A DNA stretch of 64,000 nucleotides, from positions 248,001 to 312,000 of the forward strand of contig NZ_JAGEVF010000003.1 of NCBI RefSeq assembly GCF_017581965.1. Direction: 5' to 3'. This document shows positions 10,244-19,421 of the stretch, one piece after another; the stretch's first letter is position 1; each line of letters begins with the position of its first letter. The notes under the pieces were generated by a model. It was not told the origin of the DNA. It did no database searches and saw only the letters and a list, made by a program, of their open reading frames with translations. The stretch is from Winogradskyella pelagia. GTDB lineage: Bacteria > Bacteroidota > Bacteroidia > Flavobacteriales > Flavobacteriaceae. A program made the position numbers and the translations under genes.

Positions 10244-10486
10244 ATGACTAATAACGACATATTTAAGAAACTCAGGGTAGCACATAAACTGCGCGATGAT
10301 GATATTGTAAAAATATTAGAGTTGGTAGATTTTAGAATCTCAAAAAGTGAACTCAACGCTTTTTTTAGAAGAGAAGACCATCCAAAATACATGGAGTGCG
10401 GCGATCAGATTCTTAGAAATTTTCTAAATGGATTAATCATACATTTAAGAGGACCGATGCCCAAGAAACAAAAGAAGACATCCTAA
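10244..10486 (+). CDS. DUF1456 family protein, single-repeat form
   Basis: About 80 residues from the ATG at 10244 (MTNNDIFKKLR). The longer frame from 10214 adds ten unlikely residues that overlap the esterase. The sequence RVAHKLRDDDIVKILELVDFRISKSELNAFFR with YMECGDQILRNFLNGL matches one unit of DUF1456 (YehS of E. coli), which in enterobacteria has two such units. It is cytosolic and of unknown role. A Lys-rich tail (MPKKQKKTS) ends it. It sits just downstream of the esterase and before a bidirectional terminator. Confidence 0.85.
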   Translation: MTNNDIFKKLRVAHKLRDDDIVKILELVDFRISKSELNAFFRREDHPKYMECGDQILRNFLNGLIIHLRGPMPKKQKKTS

Positions 10487-10510
10487 CTATATTATAATGC
10501 TACACAAACA

Positions 10511-10536
10511 AAAAATCTCACCGAAGTGAGATTTTT
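10511..10536. terminator. Bidirectional intrinsic terminator
   Basis: An 11-bp perfect stem (AAAAATCTCAC / GTGAGATTTTT) with a CGAA loop has T-tracts on both strands. It lies between the DUF1456 gene and the convergent sucC and can serve both. Confidence 0.85.
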
Positions 10537-10563
10537 ATATTCAAGTCCTAAAGATTTTTGAAA

Positions 10564-11754
10564 CTAAGCCAATACTTCTTGTACCTTATCAGCAGCTTCT
10601 TGGAATTCTGTCGCACTCAATACGTCAAGCCCAGAATTATCAATTAGATCTTTAGCGATATCGGCATTGGTTCCTTGTAAGCGCACAATAATTGGCACGG
10701 TTATGTTACCCATATTTTTGTAGGCATCAATTACGCCTTGTGCCACACGATCACATCTTACAATACCCCCAAATATATTAATGAGAATAGCTTTTACGTT
10801 CGGGTCTTTAAGAATTATCTTAAACGCCGCCTCCACTCTAGCAGCATCTGCAGTACCACCGACATCTAAAAAGTTAGCTGGTTCACCACCGGCTTGTTTA
10901 ATTAAATCCATGGTTGCCATTGCCAAACCGGCACCGTTCACCATACAGCCTACGTTACCATCAAGGTCAACGTAATTAAGGCCTAATGACCCTGCCTCTA
11001 CTTCAATTGGATTTTCTTCTCTTAAATCCCTAAGCTGTGCTAAATCCCTATGTCTATATAAGGCATTATCATCTAAGGTAACCTTAGAATCAACTGCTAA
11101 AATTTTATCATCGCTGGTCTTTAAAACAGGATTGATTTCAAACAAAGACGCATCAGATTTAGTATAAGCAGTATACAAAGCTGTTGCAAATTTGGTCATC
11201 TCCTTAAAAGCTGTACCAGACAAACCTAAATTAAACGCTATTCGACGCGCCTGAAAAGGTAACAAGCCTAATGCTGGGTCTATTTCCTCGGTAAAAATTA
11301 AGTGCGGTGTCTCTTCTGCAACCTGCTCAATATCCATTCCTCCTTCGGTCGAATACATAATCATGTTCTTGCCTGTACCACGATTTAAAAGTACAGACAT
11401 GTAATATTCTTCTGGCTCGTTATCGCCAGGATAATAAACATCCTCTGCAATGAGCACCTGATGTACTTTTTTACCTTCGGCTGATGTTTGAGGGGTAACT
11501 AAATTCATTCCAATGATTTTGCCTGCAATCTCTTCTACCTCATTAAGGTTTTTGGCTAATTTAACGCCTCCACCTTTTCCGCGTCCACCAGCGTGAACCT
11601 GAGCTTTAATTACATGCCATCCTGTACCTGTTTCAGCGGTTAGCTGTTTGGCCGCATCTACAGCTTCTCTTGCACTTTGAGCAACGATACCACGCTGGAT
11701 GCGCACACCAAAACTGCTTAGTAATTCTTTTCCTTGATATTCGTGTAAATTCAT
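10564..11754 (-). CDS. sucC: Succinate-CoA ligase (ADP-forming) subunit beta
   Basis: Beta subunit of the TCA-cycle enzyme that converts succinyl-CoA to succinate with ATP formation. The N-terminus [17 protein letters not shown] is characteristic. An ATP-grasp domain follows ([18 protein letters not shown], and FEINPVL at the metal/nucleotide site). The C-terminal CoA-ligase domain has [15 protein letters not shown]. The 396-residue length is standard. The alpha subunit sucD is not adjacent, so it must lie elsewhere in the genome. A good promoter lies just upstream. Confidence 0.98.
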   Translation of the reverse strand: MNLHEYQGKELLSSFGVRIQRGIVAQSAREAVDAAKQLTAETGTGWHVIKAQVHAGGRGKGGGVKLAKNLNEVEEIAGKIIGMNLVTPQTSAEGKKVHQVLIAEDVYYPGDNEPEEYYMSVLLNRGTGKNMIMYSTEGGMDIEQVAEETPHLIFTEEIDPALGLLPFQARRIAFNLGLSGTAFKEMTKFATALYTAYTKSDASLFEINPVLKTSDDKILAVDSKVTLDDNALYRHRDLAQLRDLREENPIEVEAGSLGLNYVDLDGNVGCMVNGAGLAMATMDLIKQAGGEPANFLDVGGTADAARVEAAFKIILKDPNVKAILINIFGGIVRCDRVAQGVIDAYKNMGNITVPIIVRLQGTNADIAKDLIDNSGLDVLSATEFQEAADKVQEVLA

Positions 11755-11779
11755 TTCGTATGGATCATGATTTGTAGTG

Positions 11780-11810
11780 CAAAAATAAGCATAGTAAAAA
11801 TGTTACTCAA
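11780..11810 (-). promoter_or_regulatory. sucC promoter
   Basis: Read on the minus strand, TTG (11810-11808), a 20-bp spacer and TATTTTTG (11787-11780) fit the Bacteroidota promoter. The box ends 25 bp before the sucC ATG. Confidence 0.6.
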
Positions 11811-12065
11811 AATAATTTTATATTAAGATTTACCAGAGATAATAATGGAAGATATTATTTAGAATAATTACAGCAAAATTATAATATAAGTGGTCTAAAA
11901 CTTAACCCTCCATCACTTTAAAATCATCATTTTTCTTAAGCACAAACTTCTTGACAAATACATGAAATGCAATAATCTTCAGAATATCTTATTGTTACAT
12001 AATTAACAAATTGTGTAAATATGACAAAACTCGAAATTAATTGTAGAATAAAAATCACTATCACA
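11811..12065. other. Intergenic region between sucC and lysA
   Basis: An AT-rich gap between divergent genes. Apart from the sucC promoter at its left edge and the lysA -7 box at its right edge I see no ORF, strong hairpin or RNA gene. Confidence 0.5.
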
Positions 12066-12073
12066 TATTTTTG
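12066..12073 (+). promoter_or_regulatory. Likely lysA -7 element
   Basis: TATTTTTG matches TAnnTTTG, with a TTG at 12041-12043 about 22 bp upstream. The box ends 11 bp before the proposed TTG start of lysA, implying a very short leader. Confidence 0.45.
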
Positions 12074-12084
12074 AAAATAAAACT

Positions 12085-13287
12085 TTGGAGCAAAAATTAT
12101 TAGATATCGCCACTGAATATGGAAGTCCTATCTACGTTTATAACGCCGATACCATTATCAAACAATACCAAAGGCTCACCAATGCATTTAAAGATGTACC
12201 AAGCTTAAAACTAAACTATGCTGTAAAGGCACTATCTAATATATCAGTTTTAAAACTATTTAAAACTTTAGAATCTGGGTTAGACACGGTTTCATTACAA
12301 GAAGTTTTATTAGGACTTAAAGCAGGATTTGACCCATCGGCAATTATCTATACGCCTAATGGAGTGTCATTAGAAGAAATTGAGGAAGTTGCGGCTTTAG
12401 GTGTACAAATCAATATTGATAACCTTGCAATTCTCGAACAGTTTGGAAGTAAACATCCTCACATTCCTGTTTGCATAAGAATAAATCCACATGTTATGGC
12501 TGGTGGTAATACCAATATTTCTGTGGGTCATATTGATAGTAAGTTTGGAATCTCCATACACCAAATTCCACATTTATTGCGAATTGTAGATAACACAGGA
12601 ATGCGCATTAATGGAATTCACATGCATACAGGTAGCGATATTTTAGATATTGATGTTTTCTTGTATGCTAGTGAAATCTTGTTTGAGACGGCTGCTCATT
12701 TTAAAGATTTGGAGTTCACGGATTTTGGATCTGGATTTAAGGTACCATACAAGGATGGAGATATTGAAACAGATATTGAAGAACTCGGTCAAAAATTAAG
12801 CCTTCGCTTTAATAGCTTCTGTAAAGATTACGGCAAGGACTTGACCTTAGCTTTTGAACCGGGAAAATTCCTCGTGAGTGAAGCTGGTGTTTTTCTTACA
12901 AAAGTCAACTCTGTAAAACAAACTACCTCTACTGTTTTTGCCCAAGTAGATTCAGGTTTTAATCATCTTATTAGACCTATGCTTTATGGGTCTCAACACG
13001 AAATATTAAACGTTTCCAATCCAACTGGGAAAGAGCGATTTTATTCTGTAGTAGGCTATATTTGTGAGACAGACACATTTGCAAATAATCGACGTATCGC
13101 AGAAATTCGAGAAGGTGACGTCCTTTGTTTTAAAAATGCTGGTGCCTACTGTTTTTCTATGGCAAGCAATTACAATTCTAGATATAGACCTGCTGAAGTC
13201 CTTATATATAATGGAGAAAGTCACCTCATCCGAAAAAGAGAATCCTTTGAAGACTTAGTTCAAAATCAAATTGAAATTCCCCTTTAA
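12085..13287 (+). CDS. lysA: Diaminopimelate decarboxylase
   Basis: PLP enzyme of fold type III that decarboxylates meso-diaminopimelate to L-lysine, the last step of lysine synthesis. Lys48 in NYAVKAL should carry the PLP. Other family marks are HMHTGSD, the substrate-site EPGKFLVSEAG and the C-terminal GYICETDTFAN and GAYCFSMASNYNSR, where the Cys comes from the partner subunit of the dimer. No in-frame ATG precedes the conserved N-terminus, and an in-frame TAG lies at 12043. The start is therefore taken as the TTG at 12085, which gives 400 residues and a normal N-terminus. Confidence 0.95.
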   Translation: MEQKLLDIATEYGSPIYVYNADTIIKQYQRLTNAFKDVPSLKLNYAVKALSNISVLKLFKTLESGLDTVSLQEVLLGLKAGFDPSAIIYTPNGVSLEEIEEVAALGVQINIDNLAILEQFGSKHPHIPVCIRINPHVMAGGNTNISVGHIDSKFGISIHQIPHLLRIVDNTGMRINGIHMHTGSDILDIDVFLYASEILFETAAHFKDLEFTDFGSGFKVPYKDGDIETDIEELGQKLSLRFNSFCKDYGKDLTLAFEPGKFLVSEAGVFLTKVNSVKQTTSTVFAQVDSGFNHLIRPMLYGSQHEILNVSNPTGKERFYSVVGYICETDTFANNRRIAEIREGDVLCFKNAGAYCFSMASNYNSRYRPAEVLIYNGESHLIRKRESFEDLVQNQIEIPL

Positions 13288-13512
13288 TTTTGATTTAAGC
13301 AAGGTGACCAGACCAAATTTCAAGGTACAATTCTGACTAATTCATAAAATTTCACTATATTGAAAGATATAACCTCCTTATTACTAATTAATTACCGTAA
13401 GAAACCCTTTACATTAACACTGCCCTAACAGTGAATTTAATCTTTACATTTCATTGAATTTCTCTTTGAATTTTATGTTTTGGTTGTCTATTAACTAAAA
13501 ACAATTCAAAAA

Positions 13513-14268
13513 ATGAAAACAACAAAAAGATTAATGCTGAGTCTATGGGTTTTGTGCCTATTTTCTAGCTCAATTATTGCACAACAAATGTTCCATGTAC
13601 ACGAAGATGTCGTAAAACCTGGGATGACTATGGAATACGAAAATATTCTCGCAGAAGTTGGTAAGCTCCTTGAGAATAATCCCATAGACGACACCAATAT
13701 GATGGTCCTTCAAGGAAACAACAACCATTATTACTTTATTAATCCTATAAGTTCAATGGCCGATTTGGACAAACCAAGTCCGCCTGAAAAACTTGCTAAC
13801 AAAGCTGGTGGTGATGCCGTTTGGCCATTATTTCAGCGAATGGATAAGTGTTATGATATAGAAAGGGATTATATAGTTACCCTCGTTGGTGAGCTTTCCT
13901 ATATGCCTAATGGTATGACCTTAACACCAGAAGGTCAAAATTACAGAGAGCAATATAAAATTTACTTTACTCCCGGAAATCGCAGTGTTGTAACCGAAAA
14001 AATTGAGGCCGTAAAGAAAATGTTTGCCGATAAAAATTCAAAAATGCACTATCGTGTCTATAAAAGTGGCTTTGGCGCTGAACGCGAATTTTATCTAGTA
14101 TCTATAGCTGCGAAAAATGAGATGCATATGGCTGAATTGTCTAAAGCCAATGAAGATTTAATGGGAGAAGCTGGCCAAAACACTATGTGGGAAATGTTTA
14201 AGAATATTCAGCATATGGAAGAAATAGAAGGCAGAATGCGTCCAGACCTAGCCTATAAATCAGAATAA
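13513..14268 (+). CDS. Exported protein of unknown function
   Basis: 251 residues with a clear Sec signal peptide (MKTTKRLMLSLWVLCLFSSSIIAQ). The mature part is soluble and alpha/beta in character. It has two similar segments, FHVHEDVVKPGMTMEYENIL near the start and YKIYFTPGNRSVVTEKIEAVKKMF in the second half, each followed by an HYYFINPISS- or YRVYKSGFGAEREFYLVSIA-like stretch. This hints at a tandem ferredoxin-like (dimeric alpha-beta barrel) pair. I do not recognise a named family. It is followed after 13 bp by a lipoprotein gene, so the two probably form an operon. Confidence 0.75.
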   Translation: MKTTKRLMLSLWVLCLFSSSIIAQQMFHVHEDVVKPGMTMEYENILAEVGKLLENNPIDDTNMMVLQGNNNHYYFINPISSMADLDKPSPPEKLANKAGGDAVWPLFQRMDKCYDIERDYIVTLVGELSYMPNGMTLTPEGQNYREQYKIYFTPGNRSVVTEKIEAVKKMFADKNSKMHYRVYKSGFGAEREFYLVSIAAKNEMHMAELSKANEDLMGEAGQNTMWEMFKNIQHMEEIEGRMRPDLAYKSE

Positions 14269-14281
14269 AATTAATATAAAC

Positions 14282-14803
14282 ATGAAAAAACTCGTATTAA
14301 TAATTTGCGCACTAGCTGTTGTTACAGCTTGCCAACAAAAAGAAACGCGTTACACACAACAATCTCCAGAAATTGACTCCGTAAAACAGCTCATTTCAGA
14401 ATATAACGCTCAAGATTACAGTATGGAAGTTATGGCCGATACCTGTAAGTCTTATCTCAATACAAAAACGGACTTTCTCTCAAAAGGGGACCTTATGGCT
14501 TATCACAAAGGTAATGATGCCAACTACTCCAAAAGAGGTTTTTTAGATGAAGACCAGGATTATGAAATGGTAGTTACTGATAATGGAGAGACATGGGTCA
14601 ATTGCTGGCTAGATTGGCAAGGTACTGTGGCCGTGACCGGTAAGGTCATTGATATGCCTGTCCATTTGACCTATCGTTTTGTAGATGGAAAAATTGTTAG
14701 ACAATATGGCTATTGGGATCCTAGTGAAATTGTATTAGAAATGCAAGCCATTGAACAAATGGAGAATGCTAAATCCGAAGAGGATAGTATATCGGAAAAC
14801 TAA
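14282..14803 (+). CDS. NTF2/SnoaL-like lipoprotein
   Basis: A 173-residue lipoprotein with lipobox VVTAC at residues ~13-17 after a short signal sequence. The mature domain (VKQLISEYNAQDYSMEVMADTC, MAYHKGNDANYSKRGF, GETWVNCWLDWQGTVAVTGKVIDMPVHLTYRFVDGKIVRQYGYWDPSEI) has the layout of a nuclear-transport-factor-2/SnoaL-like cone fold. Such domains bind small molecules or serve as isomerases, but no catalytic claim can be made. It is probably co-transcribed with the exported protein 13 bp upstream and ends ~50 bp before a terminator. Confidence 0.75.
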   Translation: MKKLVLIICALAVVTACQQKETRYTQQSPEIDSVKQLISEYNAQDYSMEVMADTCKSYLNTKTDFLSKGDLMAYHKGNDANYSKRGFLDEDQDYEMVVTDNGETWVNCWLDWQGTVAVTGKVIDMPVHLTYRFVDGKIVRQYGYWDPSEIVLEMQAIEQMENAKSEEDSISEN

Positions 14804-14854
14804 CAATACATAAAGAAAAAACTTACTATTAACCAACCATTCTTTAATTAAAAG

Positions 14855-14884
14855 GCATTGCAATATCTGCAATGCTTTTTTTAT
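14855..14884 (+). terminator. Intrinsic terminator
   Basis: GCATTGCA / TGCAATGC, an 8-bp stem with a 5-base loop, is followed by a run of T. It ends the 13513-14803 unit. Confidence 0.8.
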
Positions 14885-14924
14885 TACCTTTATGTGCCCT
14901 TAGTCTTTATTGTAAAGAGACTTT

Positions 14925-16112
14925 ATGTTATCAATCAAAACTTCTAGAATTGGCTCTATAGACGTTATTAGAGGCCTCGTTATGGTACTAATGGCTCTTG
15001 ATCATGTAAGAGATTATTTTCATATTAATGCCCTAACCACTAACTACCCAGAAAACTTTGAGTCCACTAACATTATTCTATTTAGCACTCGGTTTATTAC
15101 ACATTTCTGTGCACCTGTATTTGTTTTTTTAGCTGGCACTTCAGCCTTTTTGTATGGAAGAAACAAGTCTAAACCTCAGCTTTCTAAATTCTTAATGACT
15201 CGCGGCTTATGGTTGATTTTTGTAGAAATCGCTATAAATAATTTATTATGGTGGTTTGATGTTACTTATAGCTTTATTAATCTTCAAGTTATTTGGGCCA
15301 TTGGATTTAGTATGATTGTACTTGGTCTCGTCATTTATCTTCCTAAAAAAATTGTTCTGGTTATTGGTTCGATTATCGTTCTCGGACATAATGCATTAGA
15401 TGGTATTACTATGCAGGGCGAATCTTTGAAGTCTATAATTTGGTACATTTTGCATCAGCCCAATGGCCTTTCGTTAAGTCCAAATAGATTCGTTTGGTTC
15501 GCCTATCCTGTTTTACCTTGGATCGGAACTATGCTCCTAGGGTATTGTTTTGGACAATTATTCAATATAGATTTTCCAAAAATCAAACGCAAAAAAATAC
15601 TGTTGTATTTAGGGTTTAGTTCGGTGATTTTGTTCTTTACATTAAGGGGATTAAATATCTATGCTGACCCTGTTCCTTGGACCGTACAAGCCACTTCAGA
15701 AAAAACGTTCATCTCATTTTTTAACGTAAATAAGTATCCTCCCTCTTTGTGTTATTTACTAATTACATTGGGACCTACATTTTTAGTATTGGCTTTTATA
15801 GAAGATTTTAAATCAAAATTTACGGAATTCCTAACAGTTTTTGGTCGTGTTCCGTTCTTCTATTATATCATTCACATCTTTGTTATTCATATCGCAGCCA
15901 TTATTGGATTAATCATTACTGGCAAAGACTGGAAGTTGATGATTCTTGATGACAACAAACTAATGTCTGGAGCACTCCAGGGTTATGGTTATTCTCTTTT
16001 AACAGTTTATGTGGTGTGGATAGGAATTGTATTACTCCTCTACCCTATTTGTAAAAAATATATGATCTATAAAAAAGTTAACAAAGACAAATGGTGGCTC
16101 AGTTATTTGTAA
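14925..16112 (+). CDS. DUF1624 / HGSNAT-like multi-pass acyltransferase
   Basis: 395 residues with about ten hydrophobic segments. The N-terminal RIGSIDVIRGLVMVLMALDHVRDYF is the signature of the heparan-alpha-glucosaminide N-acetyltransferase catalytic (DUF1624) family, in which DHVRD supplies charged residues near the first helices. Relatives move acyl groups across membranes onto sugars, but the acceptor here is unknown. Further conserved-looking pieces are THFCAPVFVFLAGTSAFLYG and FAYPVLPWIGTMLLGYCFGQ. It is followed 30 bp later by the tricorn protease gene, so they may share a transcript, although no functional link is obvious. Confidence 0.85.
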   Translation: MLSIKTSRIGSIDVIRGLVMVLMALDHVRDYFHINALTTNYPENFESTNIILFSTRFITHFCAPVFVFLAGTSAFLYGRNKSKPQLSKFLMTRGLWLIFVEIAINNLLWWFDVTYSFINLQVIWAIGFSMIVLGLVIYLPKKIVLVIGSIIVLGHNALDGITMQGESLKSIIWYILHQPNGLSLSPNRFVWFAYPVLPWIGTMLLGYCFGQLFNIDFPKIKRKKILLYLGFSSVILFFTLRGLNIYADPVPWTVQATSEKTFISFFNVNKYPPSLCYLLITLGPTFLVLAFIEDFKSKFTEFLTVFGRVPFFYYIIHIFVIHIAAIIGLIITGKDWKLMILDDNKLMSGALQGYGYSLLTVYVVWIGIVLLLYPICKKYMIYKKVNKDKWWLSYL

Positions 16113-16142
16113 ATTAAATCTCTAAAAAATCAACCGAATATT

Positions 16143-19100
16143 ATGAATTTAAATTCTAAGCTTTTCTTAAAAAGTACATTTTTCATTATTGTTTTATGGG
16201 TGTTTAACACACCTCTTTTTGCACAAGGCACGCGATTATTGCGACAACCAGATCTAAGCAATACGAACATTGTTTTTACCTATGGTAGTGATGTTTGGAT
16301 TGCAGATAGAAATGGATCTAATGTAAAGCGTATTACTAGTACCGCTGCAGTTGAATCACAACCTTATTTTTCCCCTGACGGTAGATGGATTGCCTTTACA
16401 TCTAACCGATCCGGAAGAAACCAAATATATGTTGTTTCTAAAGAGGGCGGCGAACCAAAGCAACTCACATGGCATCCTTCTGGTTCTGAAGTTAGAGGAT
16501 GGCATCCAGACGGAACCTCAATACTAATAGCTAGTTCAAGAGATACAGCACCTAGACCCTACAATAGACTGTATACGGTTAATGTCAAAGGTGGCTCACC
16601 CACTTTATTAACAAAGCAATGGAGTCATGACGGTGCATTTTCACCAGATGGAACACGTCTTATCATTGATAAAATGGACCGTTGGGATGTAGAATGGCGC
16701 GCATACAGAGGTGGACAAAATACACCATTGATTATTTTAGATACAGCATCCCAATCTGAAGAAATGCTTCCTAACAACAAAACCACAGATATTAAACCTT
16801 TATGGTTTGGTTCTGGGATTTATTTTCTTTCAGATCGCGACTTGACATCAAATATTTGGTCCTATGATACAGAAACAAAATCACTACAACAGGTCACCAA
16901 TTTTAAAGGCTCAGATGTAAAGTGGATTTCAGCTCATGATAAAACACTGATTTATGAGCGCGACGGTTATCTGCATACTATGGATATTAATTCTGGCGCA
17001 GTAAAGCAGCTTAACATTAATGTTGTTGGAGACTTCCCATGGGCCGAAACCAAATGGGAAAATGTTAGCGGAGATTCTAGGTACGTATCCCTATCTCCCA
17101 ACGGTAAACGTGCTGTAATGCATGCAAGAGGTGATATTTTTACTGTACCATTAGAATTTGGTGACTCACGAAATATAACAGAGAGTTCAGGTACAGCAGA
17201 CAGAAGGCCTTTATGGTCTCCTAAAGGTGATAAAATTGCTTGGTTTTCTGATGCCGACAGAAAAGGATATGCACTAATGCTTTCTTCGCAAGACGGACTT
17301 TCTGAGCCCGAATCAATCTCTATCGGCGAATCAAAGCTAGCATGGAATCCCTCATGGTCACCTGATGGAAACTACATTGCTTTTGTAGATGACGATGTAA
17401 GACTGAGACTTGTTAATCTTAAAACTAAAAAAATCTCTACATTCGATGTAGGCACCACAAATCTCGATCGTGGTAGAATTCAACTGAGATGGTCGCCAGA
17501 CTCTAAATGGATTGCCTATGAAAAGTCTAGTTCTAATAATTTCAGACAGATTTTAATCTATTCTATCCAAGATAAAAAAGCTACTCCCATTACAGATGAA
17601 TTTGCAGATTCGTTTTCACCAGCTTGGGATTTAAACAACAAGCAATTGTATTTTCTGGCTAGTACCAATGTTGCATTAGGTTCGGGTTGGGCAAATACAA
17701 GTGCCATTACCTCTGATGCCTCCTATGCAGCATATGTCGTTAATTTAGATGCAAACGACCCATCGCCTTTTAAACCCAAAAGCGATGAAGAAGAGGTTGA
17801 AGACGAAAGTGAAGAAGATGATAAAAAGGATTCAGAAGAGGACGAAAAAGAAAAGAAAGAGGATGGTATGGTTATCGATTTTGAAGATATCGGTCGTCGC
17901 ACTTTAGCACTTCCTATTCCTACCCGCTATTATGGCAATATCATAGCAGGTCCTAAAGGTTCTATTTTTATATCTGAAAATATCCCTAATAGTCGCGGCG
18001 CCACATTGCATAAATTCACTCTTAAAGATCAAGAGTTGAAGGAGTTTGCAGCCAATGTAAGTTCGGTTTATGTTACTCCAAATGGAAAACATCTATTAGC
18101 ACGATTTGGTAGTAACTGGAAAGTGGCCAAAACTTCTGGACCTAATGCTAAAGGTGCTAAGTCACTTAAAGTAAACTTACAAATGAAACTGGATCGTTCT
18201 GCGGAATGGGAACAGATTTTTGAAGAGACCATCCGCTATGAGAAAGACTATTTCTATGACCCTAATACCCACGGTAGAGATTGGAACAAAGTCTATAAGC
18301 GCTACAAACCTCTTATACCTTTTGTAAAGCATAGAGCCGATCTCACTTATGTTATCGATCAAATTAACGGTGAACTATCCGTTGGTCACAGTTTTGTTGG
18401 AGGTGGCGATTATCCAGAAACCGAAAGAAATCAGGTCGGTTTGTTAGGAGCAGACTTAAACCCTGATAATGGAAGGTGGCAAATCAATAGAATTTATACC
18501 ACGGAGAGTTGGAACCCAGGTCTTACAGGACCATTAGATAACCCTGGAATGAACATCGAAGAAGGTTATTATATTGTTGGAATAAATGGGAAAGAACTTA
18601 ACGGTAGTGATAATATATATGAGCATCTCGATGGAACTGTAGGTAAACAGACTACACTTCATATTAACGATAAACCAAGCTTTAAAGACCATTGGACAGA
18701 GATTGTTAAACCGATTTCTAGCGAGTATTCTCTTCGTCAACGCACTTGGGTTGAAGATAACAGAAGATTGGTCGATGAATTATCTAATGGTAGACTAGGC
18801 TATGTTTGGGTGCCAAATACAGGAGGTCCTGGTTTTGTTTCTTTTAACCGTTATTACTTCGCTCAGCAAGATAAAGAAGGTGCTGTTATAGATGAACGAT
18901 TCAACGGCGGAGGGCTTTTAGATGATTATATGGTAGACCTTATGACACGTAGTTTAAGGGCAGCCTTAACAAATGAGGTCCCTAATGGCAAGCCTATGAC
19001 CTTACCAGCAGGAATTTTAGGACCAAAGGTGTTATTAATAAATGAGCTCGCTGGTTCTGGTGGTGATTTTTTCCCTTGGGTATTTAGACAACAAAAAGCT

Positions 19101-19400
19101 GGAAAATTAATTGGTATGACCACTTGGGGAGGCTTAGTCAAATCTTCAACGCATTATCTACTTATAGATGGTGGACGTGTGACCTCGCCGGATAATGCTG
19201 TTTTTGACCCAATAAATAATGAGTGGATTGGCGAAAATAAAGGAATTGCTCCAGATATTGAGGTGCGTCAAGATGCTAAGTCTTTACAGAACGACAAAGA
19301 CCCTCAACTTGAACGTGCCGTTTCAGAACTCATGAAACAACTTGGACCGAAATTAAAAATTGAACCTCCAAAATTTTCAGAACCTGCTAAAGGCAACTAA
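16143..19400 (+). CDS. Tricorn-type S41 family peptidase
   Basis: A 1085-residue exported protease. Signal peptide MNLNSKLFLKSTFFIIVLWVFNTPLFAQ is followed by two beta-propeller blocks made of PD40/WD40-like blades (SPDGRWIAFTSNRSG, SPDGTRLIID, SPNGKRAVMH, SPDGNYIAFVDDD). A very acidic Lys/Glu/Asp linker lies at about residues 546-577. Then come the tricorn C1 helical domain, a PDZ domain (GYYIVGINGKELNG) and the S41 C2 core. The probable nucleophile is Ser972 in LAGSGGDFFPWVF. The domain order is that of archaeal tricorn, which trims peptides from larger proteases. Here a periplasmic peptide-processing role is likely. The S9 peptidase gene starts 21 bp downstream and should be in the same operon. 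Confidence 0.95.
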   Translation: MNLNSKLFLKSTFFIIVLWVFNTPLFAQGTRLLRQPDLSNTNIVFTYGSDVWIADRNGSNVKRITSTAAVESQPYFSPDGRWIAFTSNRSGRNQIYVVSKEGGEPKQLTWHPSGSEVRGWHPDGTSILIASSRDTAPRPYNRLYTVNVKGGSPTLLTKQWSHDGAFSPDGTRLIIDKMDRWDVEWRAYRGGQNTPLIILDTASQSEEMLPNNKTTDIKPLWFGSGIYFLSDRDLTSNIWSYDTETKSLQQVTNFKGSDVKWISAHDKTLIYERDGYLHTMDINSGAVKQLNINVVGDFPWAETKWENVSGDSRYVSLSPNGKRAVMHARGDIFTVPLEFGDSRNITESSGTADRRPLWSPKGDKIAWFSDADRKGYALMLSSQDGLSEPESISIGESKLAWNPSWSPDGNYIAFVDDDVRLRLVNLKTKKISTFDVGTTNLDRGRIQLRWSPDSKWIAYEKSSSNNFRQILIYSIQDKKATPITDEFADSFSPAWDLNNKQLYFLASTNVALGSGWANTSAITSDASYAAYVVNLDANDPSPFKPKSDEEEVEDESEEDDKKDSEEDEKEKKEDGMVIDFEDIGRRTLALPIPTRYYGNIIAGPKGSIFISENIPNSRGATLHKFTLKDQELKEFAANVSSVYVTPNGKHLLARFGSNWKVAKTSGPNAKGAKSLKVNLQMKLDRSAEWEQIFEETIRYEKDYFYDPNTHGRDWNKVYKRYKPLIPFVKHRADLTYVIDQINGELSVGHSFVGGGDYPETERNQVGLLGADLNPDNGRWQINRIYTTESWNPGLTGPLDNPGMNIEEGYYIVGINGKELNGSDNIYEHLDGTVGKQTTLHINDKPSFKDHWTEIVKPISSEYSLRQRTWVEDNRRLVDELSNGRLGYVWVPNTGGPGFVSFNRYYFAQQDKEGAVIDERFNGGGLLDDYMVDLMTRSLRAALTNEVPNGKPMTLPAGILGPKVLLINELAGSGGDFFPWVFRQQKAGKLIGMTTWGGLVKSSTHYLLIDGGRVTSPDNAVFDPINNEWIGENKGIAPDIEVRQDAKSLQNDKDPQLERAVSELMKQLGPKLKIEPPKFSEPAKGN

Positions 19401-19421
19401 TCAAATAACATTTATCACACA

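Noticed and set aside
13418..13433. CACTG-CCCTAA-CAGTG hairpin as a fifth member of the 41-52 kb palindromes
   Set aside because: The half-sites differ from the shared motif and no -7-like box lies 31-32 bp downstream of its centre.
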